This document shows positions 53,832 through 63,173 of a DNA stretch of 64,000 nt, piece by piece. A program made the position numbers and the translations under genes. Each line of letters begins with the position of its first letter. Position 1 is the first letter of the stretch. The notes beneath the pieces were generated by a model. That model was not told where the DNA came from and made no database searches. It worked only from the letters and a program-made list of their open reading frames with translations. Source of the DNA: a virus; IMG/VR virus record IMGVR_UViG_3300001282_000007, positions 1 through 64,000 of that record. One strand, 5' to 3'.

Positions 53832-55760
53832 TTATTTTACCACTAGATTGGCTGCTTCTGCGTCTGAATAGGTGGATGGTATGAGATTGGCCTGCGGAAC
53901 TACGCCTGCATACTCGCTGGGTATGGCAGTATCTTGCCCAATGCCCACGCCGTTTAGCACCAAGAGATTACGTCCTTCTCTCAGGCAGGCCACAATAGCT
54001 TGTCCGCCTTGGGTGGTAAGATCAGCCACTGTTTCGATAAACTGTGCTGGACCATTGGCTTCTGTATTGATTCCGTAGTCAGGCAGATTTTGCACAAAAC
54101 TCATGACTGGTCCGCGACCCGATGCGTCAAGATTGGCAATGTCTATGCTGGCCAGTGCAAGATTGGTATTTTCAGAAATCAATTTTGCTGCCATCGAGTT
54201 GAAGTCAGAATTTAAAACGCCTGATTGGGTAGGGTATGTTGCGGATATGTTAGAAACCTGCACTGTGGCATTGGCTATTAGTTGTTGTAATGCTGCATCA
54301 GCATTGGCATACACTCCAACACCTGTGCCTGCAGGAATCGTAACTGGTCCGGCAACAGCATTGCCGTACACTCCGTTGACAGTATTTTGCATTCTGCCAT
54401 AGGTGTCGGTCAACCCGGCCAGGATACCTGCACTGGTCATACTGTTGATTGTGACTGTGGTGTTGCTCAGCACACTTGTATAGTCAACTCCGACTGCTGC
54501 GCCAAGAAGATCAGTAATTACCAGTGTTCCGTCTGGTCCTGAGCCGGTAGCATATGAATTAGAATAGTATGCAGCCACGCTAGCAGGCACAGCCTGTTCT
54601 AGTGCAGATATAGATGGCAGATCTCTCGTGGTCTGCATGAAAGCAAATGCTACTGCCAGTTGAGATAAATTGAGATTGCTTATATTTTTTATTTGTTGTA
54701 GACTAACTTGTATGGCCTTGCAGGCCAGAGCCTGGTCTGCTGGTATGATTCTGGCAAGTCTTTCGTAGCTGATTATATTCAGAGTACCCAAGGTCAACAC
54801 ATATCTTGGCAAGTAAATCAACAATTTTGAATTCACTGTGCCTTGTGTGTTGTCGTAGATGGCCCGTAGCACTGACGTGGTATCTTGATTGTAGGTGCGT
54901 ACTGTGAGACTGGCAATGCTGTTGGGGAATATTTTTGCAGGATTCAACAGGTCTGCCATGGTGTTTATGTTCTTGGTAGTCACACCAAAAATAGCCAACA
55001 CCTGTTCTAGGTCAGTACCTGTGACATTCAGCAGGCCCAGGTATGCCAGATGTTGTACACTATCACTTACATTGACATTGGGAGTGGTTAGATTACCAAT
55101 GCTGGCTTCGTCAAGTCCTGCTTGAATCAAGATAGCTTGAATGTTTGGTGTGAGATTGGTCAGTGTAACCAATTGTCGTAGCAGTGCTGCTGGAGAACCA
55201 AAATTACCAAGATTGTCAAGATCAATCAATTGTCCCAGTGCTTCTAGGTCTAGTCCAAATGTTGTCATGGCCAAGGTGGTGTCACTGAGATTGCCAGTGA
55301 CAAGACTGTTCATGGTGGTAAACGTTGACCCAAGATAGGTCTGACTGTTTACGCTGGTGTTGATAAATTGATTGACCGAAGTTATGTAACCTTGTGCTGC
55401 ACCAAACACCTGCGCAAAAACTGCAACATTGCCATTGCCAAGATAGCTAGAGCCCTGGGCAGTAATTATGCCAGTAAATCCAGATGTGGTGTTTGTGCCT
55501 AGAGACGCATACGCAGCAGGTGTGTTGTCAGCTAGTGCAGGCACAGTGTTTGCACAAAATGTAAACATGCTGGTCAGTGTGTTTCCACTGATGTTGGCAG
55601 CAGCACTATTACCCACAGTATTAAAAAATGGCGTCAATAGTGATGTGCTGGTGTAGGCTGTTACTGCTGCTGTCCAGGTGTTGGCAATGGCCACTCCACC
55701 GTTGTTGCTTAACGTGGCGCCGGCAATCATTTGTAATGGAGTCAACACACTTATGGCCAT
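53832..55760 (-). CDS. Large putative virion protein downstream of PAAR
   Basis: A 642-aa protein with low Cys/Trp and abundant Thr, Asn, Ala and Leu, rich in helices and turns, without signal peptide or TM. It sits 4 nt after the PAAR gene and starts at ATG with AGGAT upstream. Composition and position suggest a structural or tail-tip cargo protein. No homologous domain is recognised. Confidence 0.55.
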   Translation of the reverse strand: MAISVLTPLQMIAGATLSNNGGVAIANTWTAAVTAYTSTSLLTPFFNTVGNSAAANISGNTLTSMFTFCANTVPALADNTPAAYASLGTNTTSGFTGIITAQGSSYLGNGNVAVFAQVFGAAQGYITSVNQFINTSVNSQTYLGSTFTTMNSLVTGNLSDTTLAMTTFGLDLEALGQLIDLDNLGNFGSPAALLRQLVTLTNLTPNIQAILIQAGLDEASIGNLTTPNVNVSDSVQHLAYLGLLNVTGTDLEQVLAIFGVTTKNINTMADLLNPAKIFPNSIASLTVRTYNQDTTSVLRAIYDNTQGTVNSKLLIYLPRYVLTLGTLNIISYERLARIIPADQALACKAIQVSLQQIKNISNLNLSQLAVAFAFMQTTRDLPSISALEQAVPASVAAYYSNSYATGSGPDGTLVITDLLGAAVGVDYTSVLSNTTVTINSMTSAGILAGLTDTYGRMQNTVNGVYGNAVAGPVTIPAGTGVGVYANADAALQQLIANATVQVSNISATYPTQSGVLNSDFNSMAAKLISENTNLALASIDIANLDASGRGPVMSFVQNLPDYGINTEANGPAQFIETVADLTTQGGQAIVACLREGRNLLVLNGVGIGQDTAIPSEYAGVVPQANLIPSTYSDAEAANLVVK

Positions 55761-55763
55761 GTG

Positions 55764-56051
55764 TTATCCTGCAAAAACGGTTGGACTTCCGGAAGCTATA
55801 AAAGTACATGCGGCCAAGGGATCGCCCAGTCGTGCCAAAGGTCTAAGATTAACAAACACAGTTGGACTTCCTGAAGAAATTGGCGCCACATGCCCTCGAC
55901 ACGGATTACCGGGTCGTAAATGCGCTGTGCTAATATCACCTAATCTTGCAGCAGGTTTTAAATTGACAAATACCGTGGGACTGCCGTTGGCAATAACGTA
56001 GGGAGAACAATGTGGAACTCCGGGATCACCTAATCTTGCTACTGGTCGCAT
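55764..56051 (-). CDS. PAAR-domain tail spike tip protein
   Basis: A 95-aa protein with three PAAR-like GSPTVFVN repeats (GSPTVFVNLKPAARLGD...). His and Cys residues (VPHCSPY, AHLRPG..CRGH) would bind the metal at the tip. PAAR proteins cap the gp5 spike of contractile tails (T4 gp5.4). It overlaps the preceding gene by 26 nt. Confidence 0.85.
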   Translation of the reverse strand: MRPVARLGDPGVPHCSPYVIANGSPTVFVNLKPAARLGDISTAHLRPGNPCRGHVAPISSGSPTVFVNLRPLARLGDPLAACTFIASGSPTVFAG

Positions 56052-56241
56052 ATGCCTTTTCCATAAGTTTTAAAAAAAGACCACACCAGGCATCTATCTC
56101 TTCGTGCTGCTGTTGAGTGTGTGGTTCAGGTGGAATTTCGGGCAGAAATTCTATCACATGATCTAGATCGTCAGGAATATCTTTGTATTGATCATACACA
56201 AAAAGCTCAGTGCCTTTCATGATTACAAATCTATGCCCCAT
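56026..56241 (-). CDS. Small acidic hypothetical protein
   Basis: A 71-aa protein, MGHRFVIMKGTELFVYDQYKDI, acidic Pro-rich middle. It starts right behind a TAAATA box and overlaps PAAR. It probably belongs to the late tail operon. Confidence 0.55.
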   Translation of the reverse strand: MGHRFVIMKGTELFVYDQYKDIPDDLDHVIEFLPEIPPEPHTQQQHEEIDAWCGLFLKLMEKAYATSSKIR

Positions 56242-56245
56242 GCTG

Positions 56246-56251
56246 TATTTA
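56246..56251 (-). promoter_or_regulatory. TAAATA late-type box before the PAAR operon
   Basis: CATAAATA-CAGC-ATG: the box ends 4 nt before the start at 56241. Confidence 0.55.
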
Positions 56252-56272
56252 TGGATGTGAAATACTGGGCTG

Positions 56273-56572
56273 TTAACCCATTATCAATTTCTTTTCCGGC
56301 ACTCGGATTCCAGTCAATGCTTCGATGTACTTCATCTTGACTGCATCATCTGTCAATGCGTAAATTGCCACGTTGTTGATGTTTAGTTTGACTGGCTCAT
56401 CTGCATCAGCAGTAAACATGCTGGGCACTAGTCCCAGGCCCTGCGGTCCAGGTGCTACACTAACTGGTGCACTGATTTCCAGCCAATCTCCGTCGGCCCG
56501 TGTTAGTTTGGCAATGAGTTCTTCGCCAGAGTTCAATTTAAAAGTTACTGTGCTGCCTTCGAGATGTTTCAT
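56273..56572 (-). CDS. Sm/SH3-like phage protein (VSVAPGPQGLGLVPSMFTAD)
   Basis: A 99-aa beta-barrel protein. VTFKLNSGEELIAKL, ISAPVSVAPGPQGLGLVPSMF and VKMKYIEALTGIRVPEKKLI match a very common T4-like phage family of the Sm-like fold. Function is unknown. Its start overlaps the glutaredoxin stop (ATGA). Confidence 0.78.
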   Translation of the reverse strand: MKHLEGSTVTFKLNSGEELIAKLTRADGDWLEISAPVSVAPGPQGLGLVPSMFTADADEPVKLNINNVAIYALTDDAVKMKYIEALTGIRVPEKKLIMG

Positions 56573-56796
56573 TCTGTTAATTTCTTTCTAAGTTCTGTAA
56601 ATCCGCCCACAAGTTCTTCATCCAGGAAGATCTGTGGTAATGTTCGAGCATTTGGTACTGCTTCTAGTAGTTGTTCACGTGTCCAGTCCTGGCTCACGTT
56701 GCGTTCTTCATATTCAATGCCTCGAGATTCCAGTAGCGTTTTGGCCTGGTCGCAATAGGGGCATTGGTCTTTTGACCATACAATTGCGGTTGTCAT
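56569..56796 (-). CDS. Glutaredoxin
   Basis: A 75-aa thioredoxin-fold protein with the active site CPYC at residues 12-15 and the cis-Pro region ARTLPQIFLD, GGFTEL for glutathione binding. It would reduce the class Ia ribonucleotide reductase encoded just upstream. The start overlaps the upstream stop (ATGA). Confidence 0.92.
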   Translation of the reverse strand: MTTAIVWSKDQCPYCDQAKTLLESRGIEYEERNVSQDWTREQLLEAVPNARTLPQIFLDEELVGGFTELRKKLTE

Positions 56797-56963
56797 GCTT
56801 TTTCTAATTCCTTTTGTAGTTCTATTGACTCTCTAATTTGTGAACATTCAGTTTGATATTGACATTCATGCACTGTATTTGCTAACTGATATACAGGAAG
56901 CAGTGAGCAAAATTGTGTGTAATGTGAGCCCTCTAGTGGGCAGATCGTGCATTGAGTTTTCAT
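56793..56963 (-). CDS. Small Cys-rich protein
   Basis: A 56-aa protein with MKTQCTICPLEGSHYTQFCSLLP (C-x2-C) and further Cys at HECQYQTECS. Metal binding is likely. It lies between nrdB and glutaredoxin. Function is unknown. Confidence 0.6.
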   Translation of the reverse strand: MKTQCTICPLEGSHYTQFCSLLPVYQLANTVHECQYQTECSQIRESIELQKELEKA

Positions 56964-56964
56964 T

Positions 56965-58065
56965 TTATAACTCCGGTAGTGCATCGTAGTCCAGCTGATC
57001 GCTCATGACTCCAATAACATAGTTAGTGCTTTCAGACTCTTGCAGTGCAGTTTGTTTGTTTGATGTGTTCACATGCTTGTTGAACCAAGGAATAGGTGTC
57101 GAGCGAGGTGCAGGTTCCTGATACTTGATACCAATTTCCTTGAGTGCGCCCACGGCTGTGTAGTCCACAAAGTCTTTGAGAATGTTGGCATTGAGTCCAA
57201 TCACAGGTCCCTTGTTGAACAGGTAGTCTGCCCAGCCCTTTTCTTCACGGATCACATCCAGATACAACTCATACACTTCAGCTTCGCACTCAACCTTGGC
57301 TGCGGCAAAGCGTGGATCTTCTTTGATGACCTGATTGATCATATAAGCAGTCCACTCCTTGTGCAAGATCTCGTCTTGCAGGATCAAACTAATGATATTG
57401 CCATTGCCCATGAAGATCTTGTTCTCTACCATGGCCAGGCTTGTGGCAAAGCTGACCATAAAGCGGAACGCTTCCAGTGCATAGCTGGCATGCAATGCCA
57501 TCCAGATTGCTCTCACATGTTCTACTTCTTCCACAGGTTGGCCTAGTTCTTTGGCACAGTTGATTCTGTGTAGGTCATCATAGTATTTGCCAACACTTGA
57601 TGCCATGTCGATGATCTGTTGCGTGTCGTGAATGGTGTTAAACACATCCTTGGGCACGTTGTAGATGTTGCGAATGATGTGACTGTAGCTCTTTGAATGA
57701 ATGTTGGTTTCAAAGAATGTCCAGTTGTAGATTAGAGCTTCTAGTTCTGGCAATGATACCACAGGCATAAAGATCTGACTGGGTCCACGACCTTGCAAAC
57801 TGTCTAGAGCTGTTTGTCTCAACAAGTTGCTGGTAAAGATATGCTTAACTGTTTCGCTGGCATCCTTGAAGTCATTTGAATCTTTGGTAAGACTGACTTC
57901 TTCGGGTTGCCAAAAGAAGCCACGTGCTGTGGCTTCATAGTCTGCAATCTTTTTGTATTTGACTTCTTCAAAGCGTTGAATAGTTACAGGACCTGCAGGG
58001 TCCAGGAACATCTTGCGATTGAGGTAATCGGTTCGTGTTGCCAAGTTATATTGTTGTTTTGACAT
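56965..58065 (-). CDS. nrdB: Ribonucleotide reductase class Ia small subunit
   Basis: A 366-aa diiron protein. Glu119, His123 and the radical Tyr127 are in FFETNIHSKSYSHI; the second iron-ligand helix is in LILQDEILHKEW. The C-terminal DYDALPEL supplies the peptide that docks on NrdA. It makes the tyrosyl radical for NrdA. It lies directly downstream of nrdA. No SD is seen. Confidence 0.95.
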   Translation of the reverse strand: MSKQQYNLATRTDYLNRKMFLDPAGPVTIQRFEEVKYKKIADYEATARGFFWQPEEVSLTKDSNDFKDASETVKHIFTSNLLRQTALDSLQGRGPSQIFMPVVSLPELEALIYNWTFFETNIHSKSYSHIIRNIYNVPKDVFNTIHDTQQIIDMASSVGKYYDDLHRINCAKELGQPVEEVEHVRAIWMALHASYALEAFRFMVSFATSLAMVENKIFMGNGNIISLILQDEILHKEWTAYMINQVIKEDPRFAAAKVECEAEVYELYLDVIREEKGWADYLFNKGPVIGLNANILKDFVDYTAVGALKEIGIKYQEPAPRSTPIPWFNKHVNTSNKQTALQESESTNYVIGVMSDQLDYDALPEL

Positions 58066-58086
58066 TTGTTTTATATTTCTATTTTG

Positions 58087-60402
58087 TTAAAGTTTGCACG
58101 ACTCACAGTCGTCTTGATCGTCAAAGTCAATCACTTCAAGCGGGGCATCTTCTGTGACATTCTTGCTGCCTGTTTTGTTGATCAGGCTGTAGTAAAAAGT
58201 TTTCAGGCCCCAGTGGTGTGACTGCATCAAGTTTCGTGCAATCAGGGTGGTCGGAACCTTACGGTCTGCAAAGTGTGCAGGATTGTAGAATGTGTTGGTG
58301 CTGATACTCTGATCAACATAAGCAGCAATAACAGCCGCAGTCTTCAAGTAACCATCACAATCTTTCTGTTCCCACATCAGTTGATATTTGTTCTTGAGTT
58401 TGTGGTACTCTGGAACCACCTGTGTCAGGCTTCCGGCTTTGGATTCTTTAACACTGATCAAGCTCATAGGCATTTCAATACCGTTGGTTGAGTTGATTAC
58501 AACTGAACTGGATTCCACAGGAGCCACTGCCATTTGTGTGGCATTGCGTACCCCATGCGTTTTCATTTCTGTACGCAGGGCTTCCCATGGCAGCTCTGGA
58601 GCAAAGTCTGCAAGTTCATTCACACCCTGAGCTCGTAGTTCCCAGGGGAATGTTCCTTGACCGTAGCGTGTGTGATCGCTGCCTAGACACTTGCCGCGTT
58701 CCTTGGCCAGTTCTACACTGGCTTCGGTCAAGTAAAATGCCAGGTGTTCCATCCAAGTTTTGACTTCACCTAGTGCATCCTTTTCACCATATTGCAAGCC
58801 ACGCTTGGCGTGCCAGTATGCCAGGTTGGTAATACCAATACCTAGCGGACGAATCTCGTCATTGCTTAGTTTGGATTGAATTGATAAGAAATCTTGATAG
58901 TCCAATATATTATTGAGGCTTCTATGTAAAATGCGACAAGCCCTGCGCATATCTTCAGGATTACGGAAGGCACCCCAATTAATGGAACCAAGAGTGCATA
59001 AAGCGATGCGGCCATCAGCATCATCGAGGCGCTTAAAAGACTTAGTAGGTAAAAGTATTTCACAACATAGATTACTCTGATAGATTGTATGATACTCAGG
59101 ATCAAATGGACCCTGCTTCATCACATTGTCAATGAACACTAGATAGATACGGCCAGTGTCTGTGCGTTCTTTCAAGATGCCACCCTTGAATACTTCTTCT
59201 GCACTCATGGTCTTCTTGCGAAGGTCCTTGCGCTTTTCGTATTTGACATAGAGTTCTTCAAACAGTTCTGTATTGCTGTAGAATGCCTGATACAGATCTG
59301 GCACTTCATTAGGATCAAAGAATGTGATCATCTCTTTATTCTTAAATCGTCTCCAGAAGAAGGCGGAGAGGACCACTCCATAATCCATGTGTCTGACTCT
59401 AGTTTCTTCTGTGCCTTGGTTGTTCTTGAGTACAATAAGGTCATCAAACTGATGATGCCAGATGGGATAGAACACTGTGGCTGAGGCATTGCGAATGCCA
59501 CCTTGTGAGCATGAGCGCAGGTCACCAAACCATTTTTTTAAGAATGGTATCATACCTGTGTGCATGATTTCGCCACCGCGAATGGGTGAACCCAACGGAC
59601 GTAGTCTACCAATCTCTAAGCCAATGCCAGCACGTTTGCTGGCATACTTGGCCATCATTTCGCCCGAAGCAAATATACTATCGAGGTCGTCATCGCTGCG
59701 TATAAGGACGCAACTCGAAAATTGTTTAGTAGGAGTCCCCAGGCCAGCCAGAACAGGAGTAGCAAGAGTAAAAAGACCATCACTCGCTGCATTGTAATAT
59801 TCTTTGATATAGCGCATTCTCGCTGTGTTCGGTTCTTCTGAGTGAAATACAGTAGCGGCCGCGACCATGTATCTAATTTGTGGAGTTTCATAAGTTTGTC
59901 CTGTTGAACGATTTTTTACCAGGTACTTTTCAATCAGCTGCTCAATAGCTGCATAACTGTATTGTTCGTCCTTGGCATGATCCAGCATGTCATTCATGCG
60001 GTTCCAGTCATCTTCGGTGTACCACTCTAACAACTCAGGAGTGTACAAGCCTGTGGCCACATTGGTCTTCACAATGTCATACAGGTGAGGAGGTGTGTAG
60101 GTACCATAAACGTCTTTTCTCAACATTGATAGTCGTTGCTTGCCGGCCACAAACTGATAGTTGGTGTGCCCAACTCCGGGATTTGATTCCACGTCAATCA
60201 AGTCAACAATGGCTCTAAGCGTGATACCGTCTATTTCTCTAGTGGTGATGCCATCATAAAAATGCAATTGTGCCTTGATTTCTACCATGCTTTGACTAAC
60301 ATCTGCAATGCCTGCGCATACTTTTGCAATCTGTGTCTGCCATTTTTCCAACGCCAACGGCTCACGAAGGCCATTGCGCTTTTGTACTGTGATTGTTTTC
60401 AT
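58087..60402 (-). CDS. nrdA: Ribonucleotide reductase class Ia large subunit
   Basis: A 771-aa protein with an N-terminal ATP-cone (residues about 1-90), the active-site region FSSCVLIRSDDDLDSIF and C-terminal redox Cys pair ESCKL. The core follows the class Ia NrdA order and appears intact. Some stretches (about 58860-59110 and 59640-59890) use different synonymous codons from the rest of the gene. No SD; TAAATA 3 nt before ATG coincides with the upstream stop. Confidence 0.95.
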   Translation of the reverse strand: MKTITVQKRNGLREPLALEKWQTQIAKVCAGIADVSQSMVEIKAQLHFYDGITTREIDGITLRAIVDLIDVESNPGVGHTNYQFVAGKQRLSMLRKDVYGTYTPPHLYDIVKTNVATGLYTPELLEWYTEDDWNRMNDMLDHAKDEQYSYAAIEQLIEKYLVKNRSTGQTYETPQIRYMVAAATVFHSEEPNTARMRYIKEYYNAASDGLFTLATPVLAGLGTPTKQFSSCVLIRSDDDLDSIFASGEMMAKYASKRAGIGLEIGRLRPLGSPIRGGEIMHTGMIPFLKKWFGDLRSCSQGGIRNASATVFYPIWHHQFDDLIVLKNNQGTEETRVRHMDYGVVLSAFFWRRFKNKEMITFFDPNEVPDLYQAFYSNTELFEELYVKYEKRKDLRKKTMSAEEVFKGGILKERTDTGRIYLVFIDNVMKQGPFDPEYHTIYQSNLCCEILLPTKSFKRLDDADGRIALCTLGSINWGAFRNPEDMRRACRILHRSLNNILDYQDFLSIQSKLSNDEIRPLGIGITNLAYWHAKRGLQYGEKDALGEVKTWMEHLAFYLTEASVELAKERGKCLGSDHTRYGQGTFPWELRAQGVNELADFAPELPWEALRTEMKTHGVRNATQMAVAPVESSSVVINSTNGIEMPMSLISVKESKAGSLTQVVPEYHKLKNKYQLMWEQKDCDGYLKTAAVIAAYVDQSISTNTFYNPAHFADRKVPTTLIARNLMQSHHWGLKTFYYSLINKTGSKNVTEDAPLEVIDFDDQDDCESCKL

Positions 60403-60404
60403 TA

Positions 60405-60830
60405 TTATTTAATTTGTTGTTTTATTTCTTGTAGCGAAACACTATGATGAACTTTATAAGGTCCTGGGTTGATATTTAACACTTGTTCCGGCCCCCAATT
60501 CAATATATATTTCTTTTGGGTAACTAGGACTAAATTGTCACTTCCAGTGTCTACTAGATGGGAATCCTGCATTTCCGAGTGGTCCAGCATAGCTATAGTA
60601 TACATGATTCCCAGTCCGCGAGCAAGGCCGCAGTACATGTTGTCGCTCAATAGTTGCCAGGGATCTGGCCAAGTGGGCCGATCATCCCAGTGCAAATGGT
60701 AAGCACGCCACGGAGCGCAAAACCACCAGGCATTAATCAGGTGCAGTGCAGATTCTGAATCGACCTGTGCGGCTTGGGCCCGGAGTTGTGACCAACTGTC
60801 GAGCCGTTGAGCAAAAGTGGGGAGCCACAT
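60405..60830 (-). CDS. Conserved phage protein of the tail-fibre region
   Basis: A 141-aa protein. INAWWFCAPWRAYHLHWDD and a terminal region TQKKYILNWGPEQVLNINPGPYK are conserved in T4-like cyanophage proteins. It sits 6 nt after the tail fibre, so a virion or fibre-assembly role is possible. Confidence 0.65.
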   Translation of the reverse strand: MWLPTFAQRLDSWSQLRAQAAQVDSESALHLINAWWFCAPWRAYHLHWDDRPTWPDPWQLLSDNMYCGLARGLGIMYTIAMLDHSEMQDSHLVDTGSDNLVLVTQKKYILNWGPEQVLNINPGPYKVHHSVSLQEIKQQIK

Positions 60831-60836
60831 CGCTTT

Positions 60837-62438
60837 TTATGCTAGGTGGGTTATTGAATATTGAATAGTACCAGCATTACCGGTACTGGAAGTGGTTGCA
60901 GTCCAGGATACCACACTGGCTGTTTCGCTCACAGCAAATGTCACACCCGGACCTGTGCCATTATTTACACTGGTATCTTGTCCAGTTAATCCTGTGCCCG
61001 AGCTAGTTGTGCCTGCCACAATAAAATACACTCCGGTTTGAATGTCAACTGTTCTCACAATAGTGTAATTGATTTGTACTGCACGAATTTTGGTCGCATC
61101 AAATGTGGTTATAACTTGACCGGCAGTGTTGTCCACCAAGGTCAGTGCCTGACCCGTTTCTCTTACATAGGTGCCTTGTTTGATTTGGTCAGCACTTTCA
61201 TACGCAAGATTAACTCCATCATTTATGTTGATTCGTGGATAGGTGGTAGCATAAACAGCAGTACGTTCAAACATGTCACCTATGCTGACATTTTGTTCAC
61301 CCAGGAAGTTGATTACTGATGTGGCTGGACTTGTGGTTCCATTAAAGTGGTTGCCAACGTCATAGAACACATTGTAGCCCGAAGCATTGAGTCCGGTGTT
61401 GGCAGCAATTTTGATACCTTCAGCATAGATGTTATCAAAGCTGTTGCCCAGGATTCGGAATCCAGTTGGTCCACCATTCACAGGCGTCGGGTCACCCAAC
61501 AGCACACCTTGGAACAATGTGTCAAATTGGCTTTCAGTTACCACACACCCTTGCGTTTCGTTGGCAGTGTTGAATGCCCAGGTGGCGCCTGTAAAACTGC
61601 ATCTACGGAAGGTGATGTTGTTGCAGATCAAACTCAGAGTTGAGTCAAACCGCACACATGCCATATTGTCAGCATCTGTCACAAGATCGGCCTGAACCAA
61701 CGGTCCGTTAAAACCAACATCGGTAAATGTGCAAAAACTAGCATCCTGTACCAGCATGATGTCTGTGATTGCCAATGACTGGAATCCTAGGAAAGCAATT
61801 TCAATATTGGTAGGTGCAATAGCACCGTTATTTCCAATGTTTACACCTGTCTGTTGTAGACTGTCGCCAAATCTGGCCACGTATTCACTCAAGGTACTTG
61901 TAGGGCTTGAAGTGTCCAGCGTAATAACACTAGAGTTTGCACCTTCGCCGTAGAGTCTGGCATAAGGCGGAATTATGATTGATTCAGTAACCAAGTAAAC
62001 GCCGGCCGGGAAGAACAACGACCGGCGAATTTGTGGATTGATTTCTCTACAGAACAACTGGTACAATGCGCGATTGATAGCAGCCGTATCGTCTGTGACA
62101 CCATCGCCTACTGCACCAAAGTCCAGGACGCTGGCAAATTGATCCAACCAGTTTTGTAAACTCAAACTAACTGGACTGCCTGACGTGGCACCAGTTTGCA
62201 CAGTGTATCCAGCAGCAGCACCTTGGTAGGTGTATGCTCCATTTACCAACAGCAAATCTGAGAACTCTGTGAGAACTTCAGTATTGCCAACAACCGGTGC
62301 GCCATCCTGAAGGGTGCCATTGCCGATGTATAATTTGCGTTCGTCAATAGCCCAGCCCAATTCTGCACCGGCCAATTGCGGCAGATTTTCTGCTAGACCT
62401 TTACGGTTTGTGATGCGACTAACTTGTACAATTGCCAT
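60837..62438 (-). CDS. Tail fibre with Mtd-like N-terminus and pectate-lyase-fold domain
   Basis: A 533-aa protein. Residues 1-60 (VSRITNRKGLAENLPQLAGAELGWAIDERKLYIGNG) are the major-tropism-determinant N-terminal domain of phage fibres. LDFGAVGDGVTDDTAAINRAL begins a parallel beta-helix (pectate lyase 3). The C-terminus is beta-rich. It probably binds host glycans and may depolymerise them. AGGAT precedes the ATG, and a TAAATA box lies upstream. Confidence 0.9.
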   Translation of the reverse strand: MAIVQVSRITNRKGLAENLPQLAGAELGWAIDERKLYIGNGTLQDGAPVVGNTEVLTEFSDLLLVNGAYTYQGAAAGYTVQTGATSGSPVSLSLQNWLDQFASVLDFGAVGDGVTDDTAAINRALYQLFCREINPQIRRSLFFPAGVYLVTESIIIPPYARLYGEGANSSVITLDTSSPTSTLSEYVARFGDSLQQTGVNIGNNGAIAPTNIEIAFLGFQSLAITDIMLVQDASFCTFTDVGFNGPLVQADLVTDADNMACVRFDSTLSLICNNITFRRCSFTGATWAFNTANETQGCVVTESQFDTLFQGVLLGDPTPVNGGPTGFRILGNSFDNIYAEGIKIAANTGLNASGYNVFYDVGNHFNGTTSPATSVINFLGEQNVSIGDMFERTAVYATTYPRININDGVNLAYESADQIKQGTYVRETGQALTLVDNTAGQVITTFDATKIRAVQINYTIVRTVDIQTGVYFIVAGTTSSGTGLTGQDTSVNNGTGPGVTFAVSETASVVSWTATTSSTGNAGTIQYSITHLA

Positions 62439-62459
62439 ATGAATCCTGATTCTGTGCTG

Positions 62460-62465
62460 TATTTA
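62460..62465 (-). promoter_or_regulatory. TAAATA late box of the tail fibre operon
   Basis: GCTAAATACAGC lies 21 nt before the ATG at 62438; the leader contains an SD. Confidence 0.6.
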
Positions 62466-63173
62466 GCGTGTGGCGTAATACAGCTCAACTCGTTTCATCC
62501 ACTCATTGGTCCAGTGTGCAAACTCGTCTCCCTCAATCACGTACTCGGTGTATATGGGCTTGCCCAGGCTACCGTCTGCTAGTACATCGGGCTGTTGAGC
62601 CATCAAAATAACGCCGCAGTCAATGGCAGTACCGTGGGTTTCGTTGTGTGCTGCTGCATACGCTGCCAACTGCACAAAATAATCATCAATCCATTCACGT
62701 TTTTTGGGTTTGTTGGTCTGTTTGAAATCCATGATAGCAGGCTTGTTTTTCCATACGCCCAAACAGTCTGTGGTTCCGGCATATAACCCACTATAATACA
62801 CAGGAACTTCTGCACCCCAAAATTCATTCACATGGCACAGTCCTTGTAGAATAACTTCTGCTGCCATGAACCATGAAGGATGTGCAAAAGGATTGCCGGG
62901 CAAGGGTTTCATGTCATCATTCAACATGTAGTGCTCAAGATACGCATGCATGCGTGTGCCACGGTTGGCTGCTTCTGTGGTAATTTCTTGTGCTTTTTGT
63001 TCGCCCACCCGCCGGCGCCAGTTGGCCAGGACCTGACGTTTTTCTTCTGACTTGGTTCGGTCCAGTATTGTGGTTACACTGGGTACCTTGCTGCCGTCGG
63101 GCAAACAGTAGTGTCGTTTGCCGTCTATGGTTTCTCTATTGATGGGCGTGTAGTTGTATCGGTTGACTATCAT
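62463..63173 (-). CDS. PD-(D/E)XK (MGME1-like) exonuclease
   Basis: A 236-aa nuclease with the N-terminal PSVTTILDRT motif, GTRMHAYLEHY, and core GTTDCLGVWKNKPAIMDFKQTNKPKK. The D...D-x-K residues of the PD-(D/E)XK fold are in TTDC and MDFKQ. QLAAYAAAHN completes the fold. T4-like cyanophages carry the same exonuclease in recombination/replication modules. Confidence 0.86.
   Translation of the reverse strand: MIVNRYNYTPINRETIDGKRHYCLPDGSKVPSVTTILDRTKSEEKRQVLANWRRRVGEQKAQEITTEAANRGTRMHAYLEHYMLNDDMKPLPGNPFAHPSWFMAAEVILQGLCHVNEFWGAEVPVYYSGLYAGTTDCLGVWKNKPAIMDFKQTNKPKKREWIDDYFVQLAAYAAAHNETHGTAIDCGVILMAQQPDVLADGSLGKPIYTEYVIEGDEFAHWTNEWMKRVELYYATR

Noticed and set aside
58866-59105. Minus-strand out-of-frame ORF inside nrdA
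   Set aside because: It is a shadow frame of nrdA, whose own sequence is intact across the segment.
60406-60411. TAAATA 3 nt before nrdA
   Set aside because: It coincides with the AAA-TAA stop of the upstream gene and the spacing is outside the 4-5 nt cluster.
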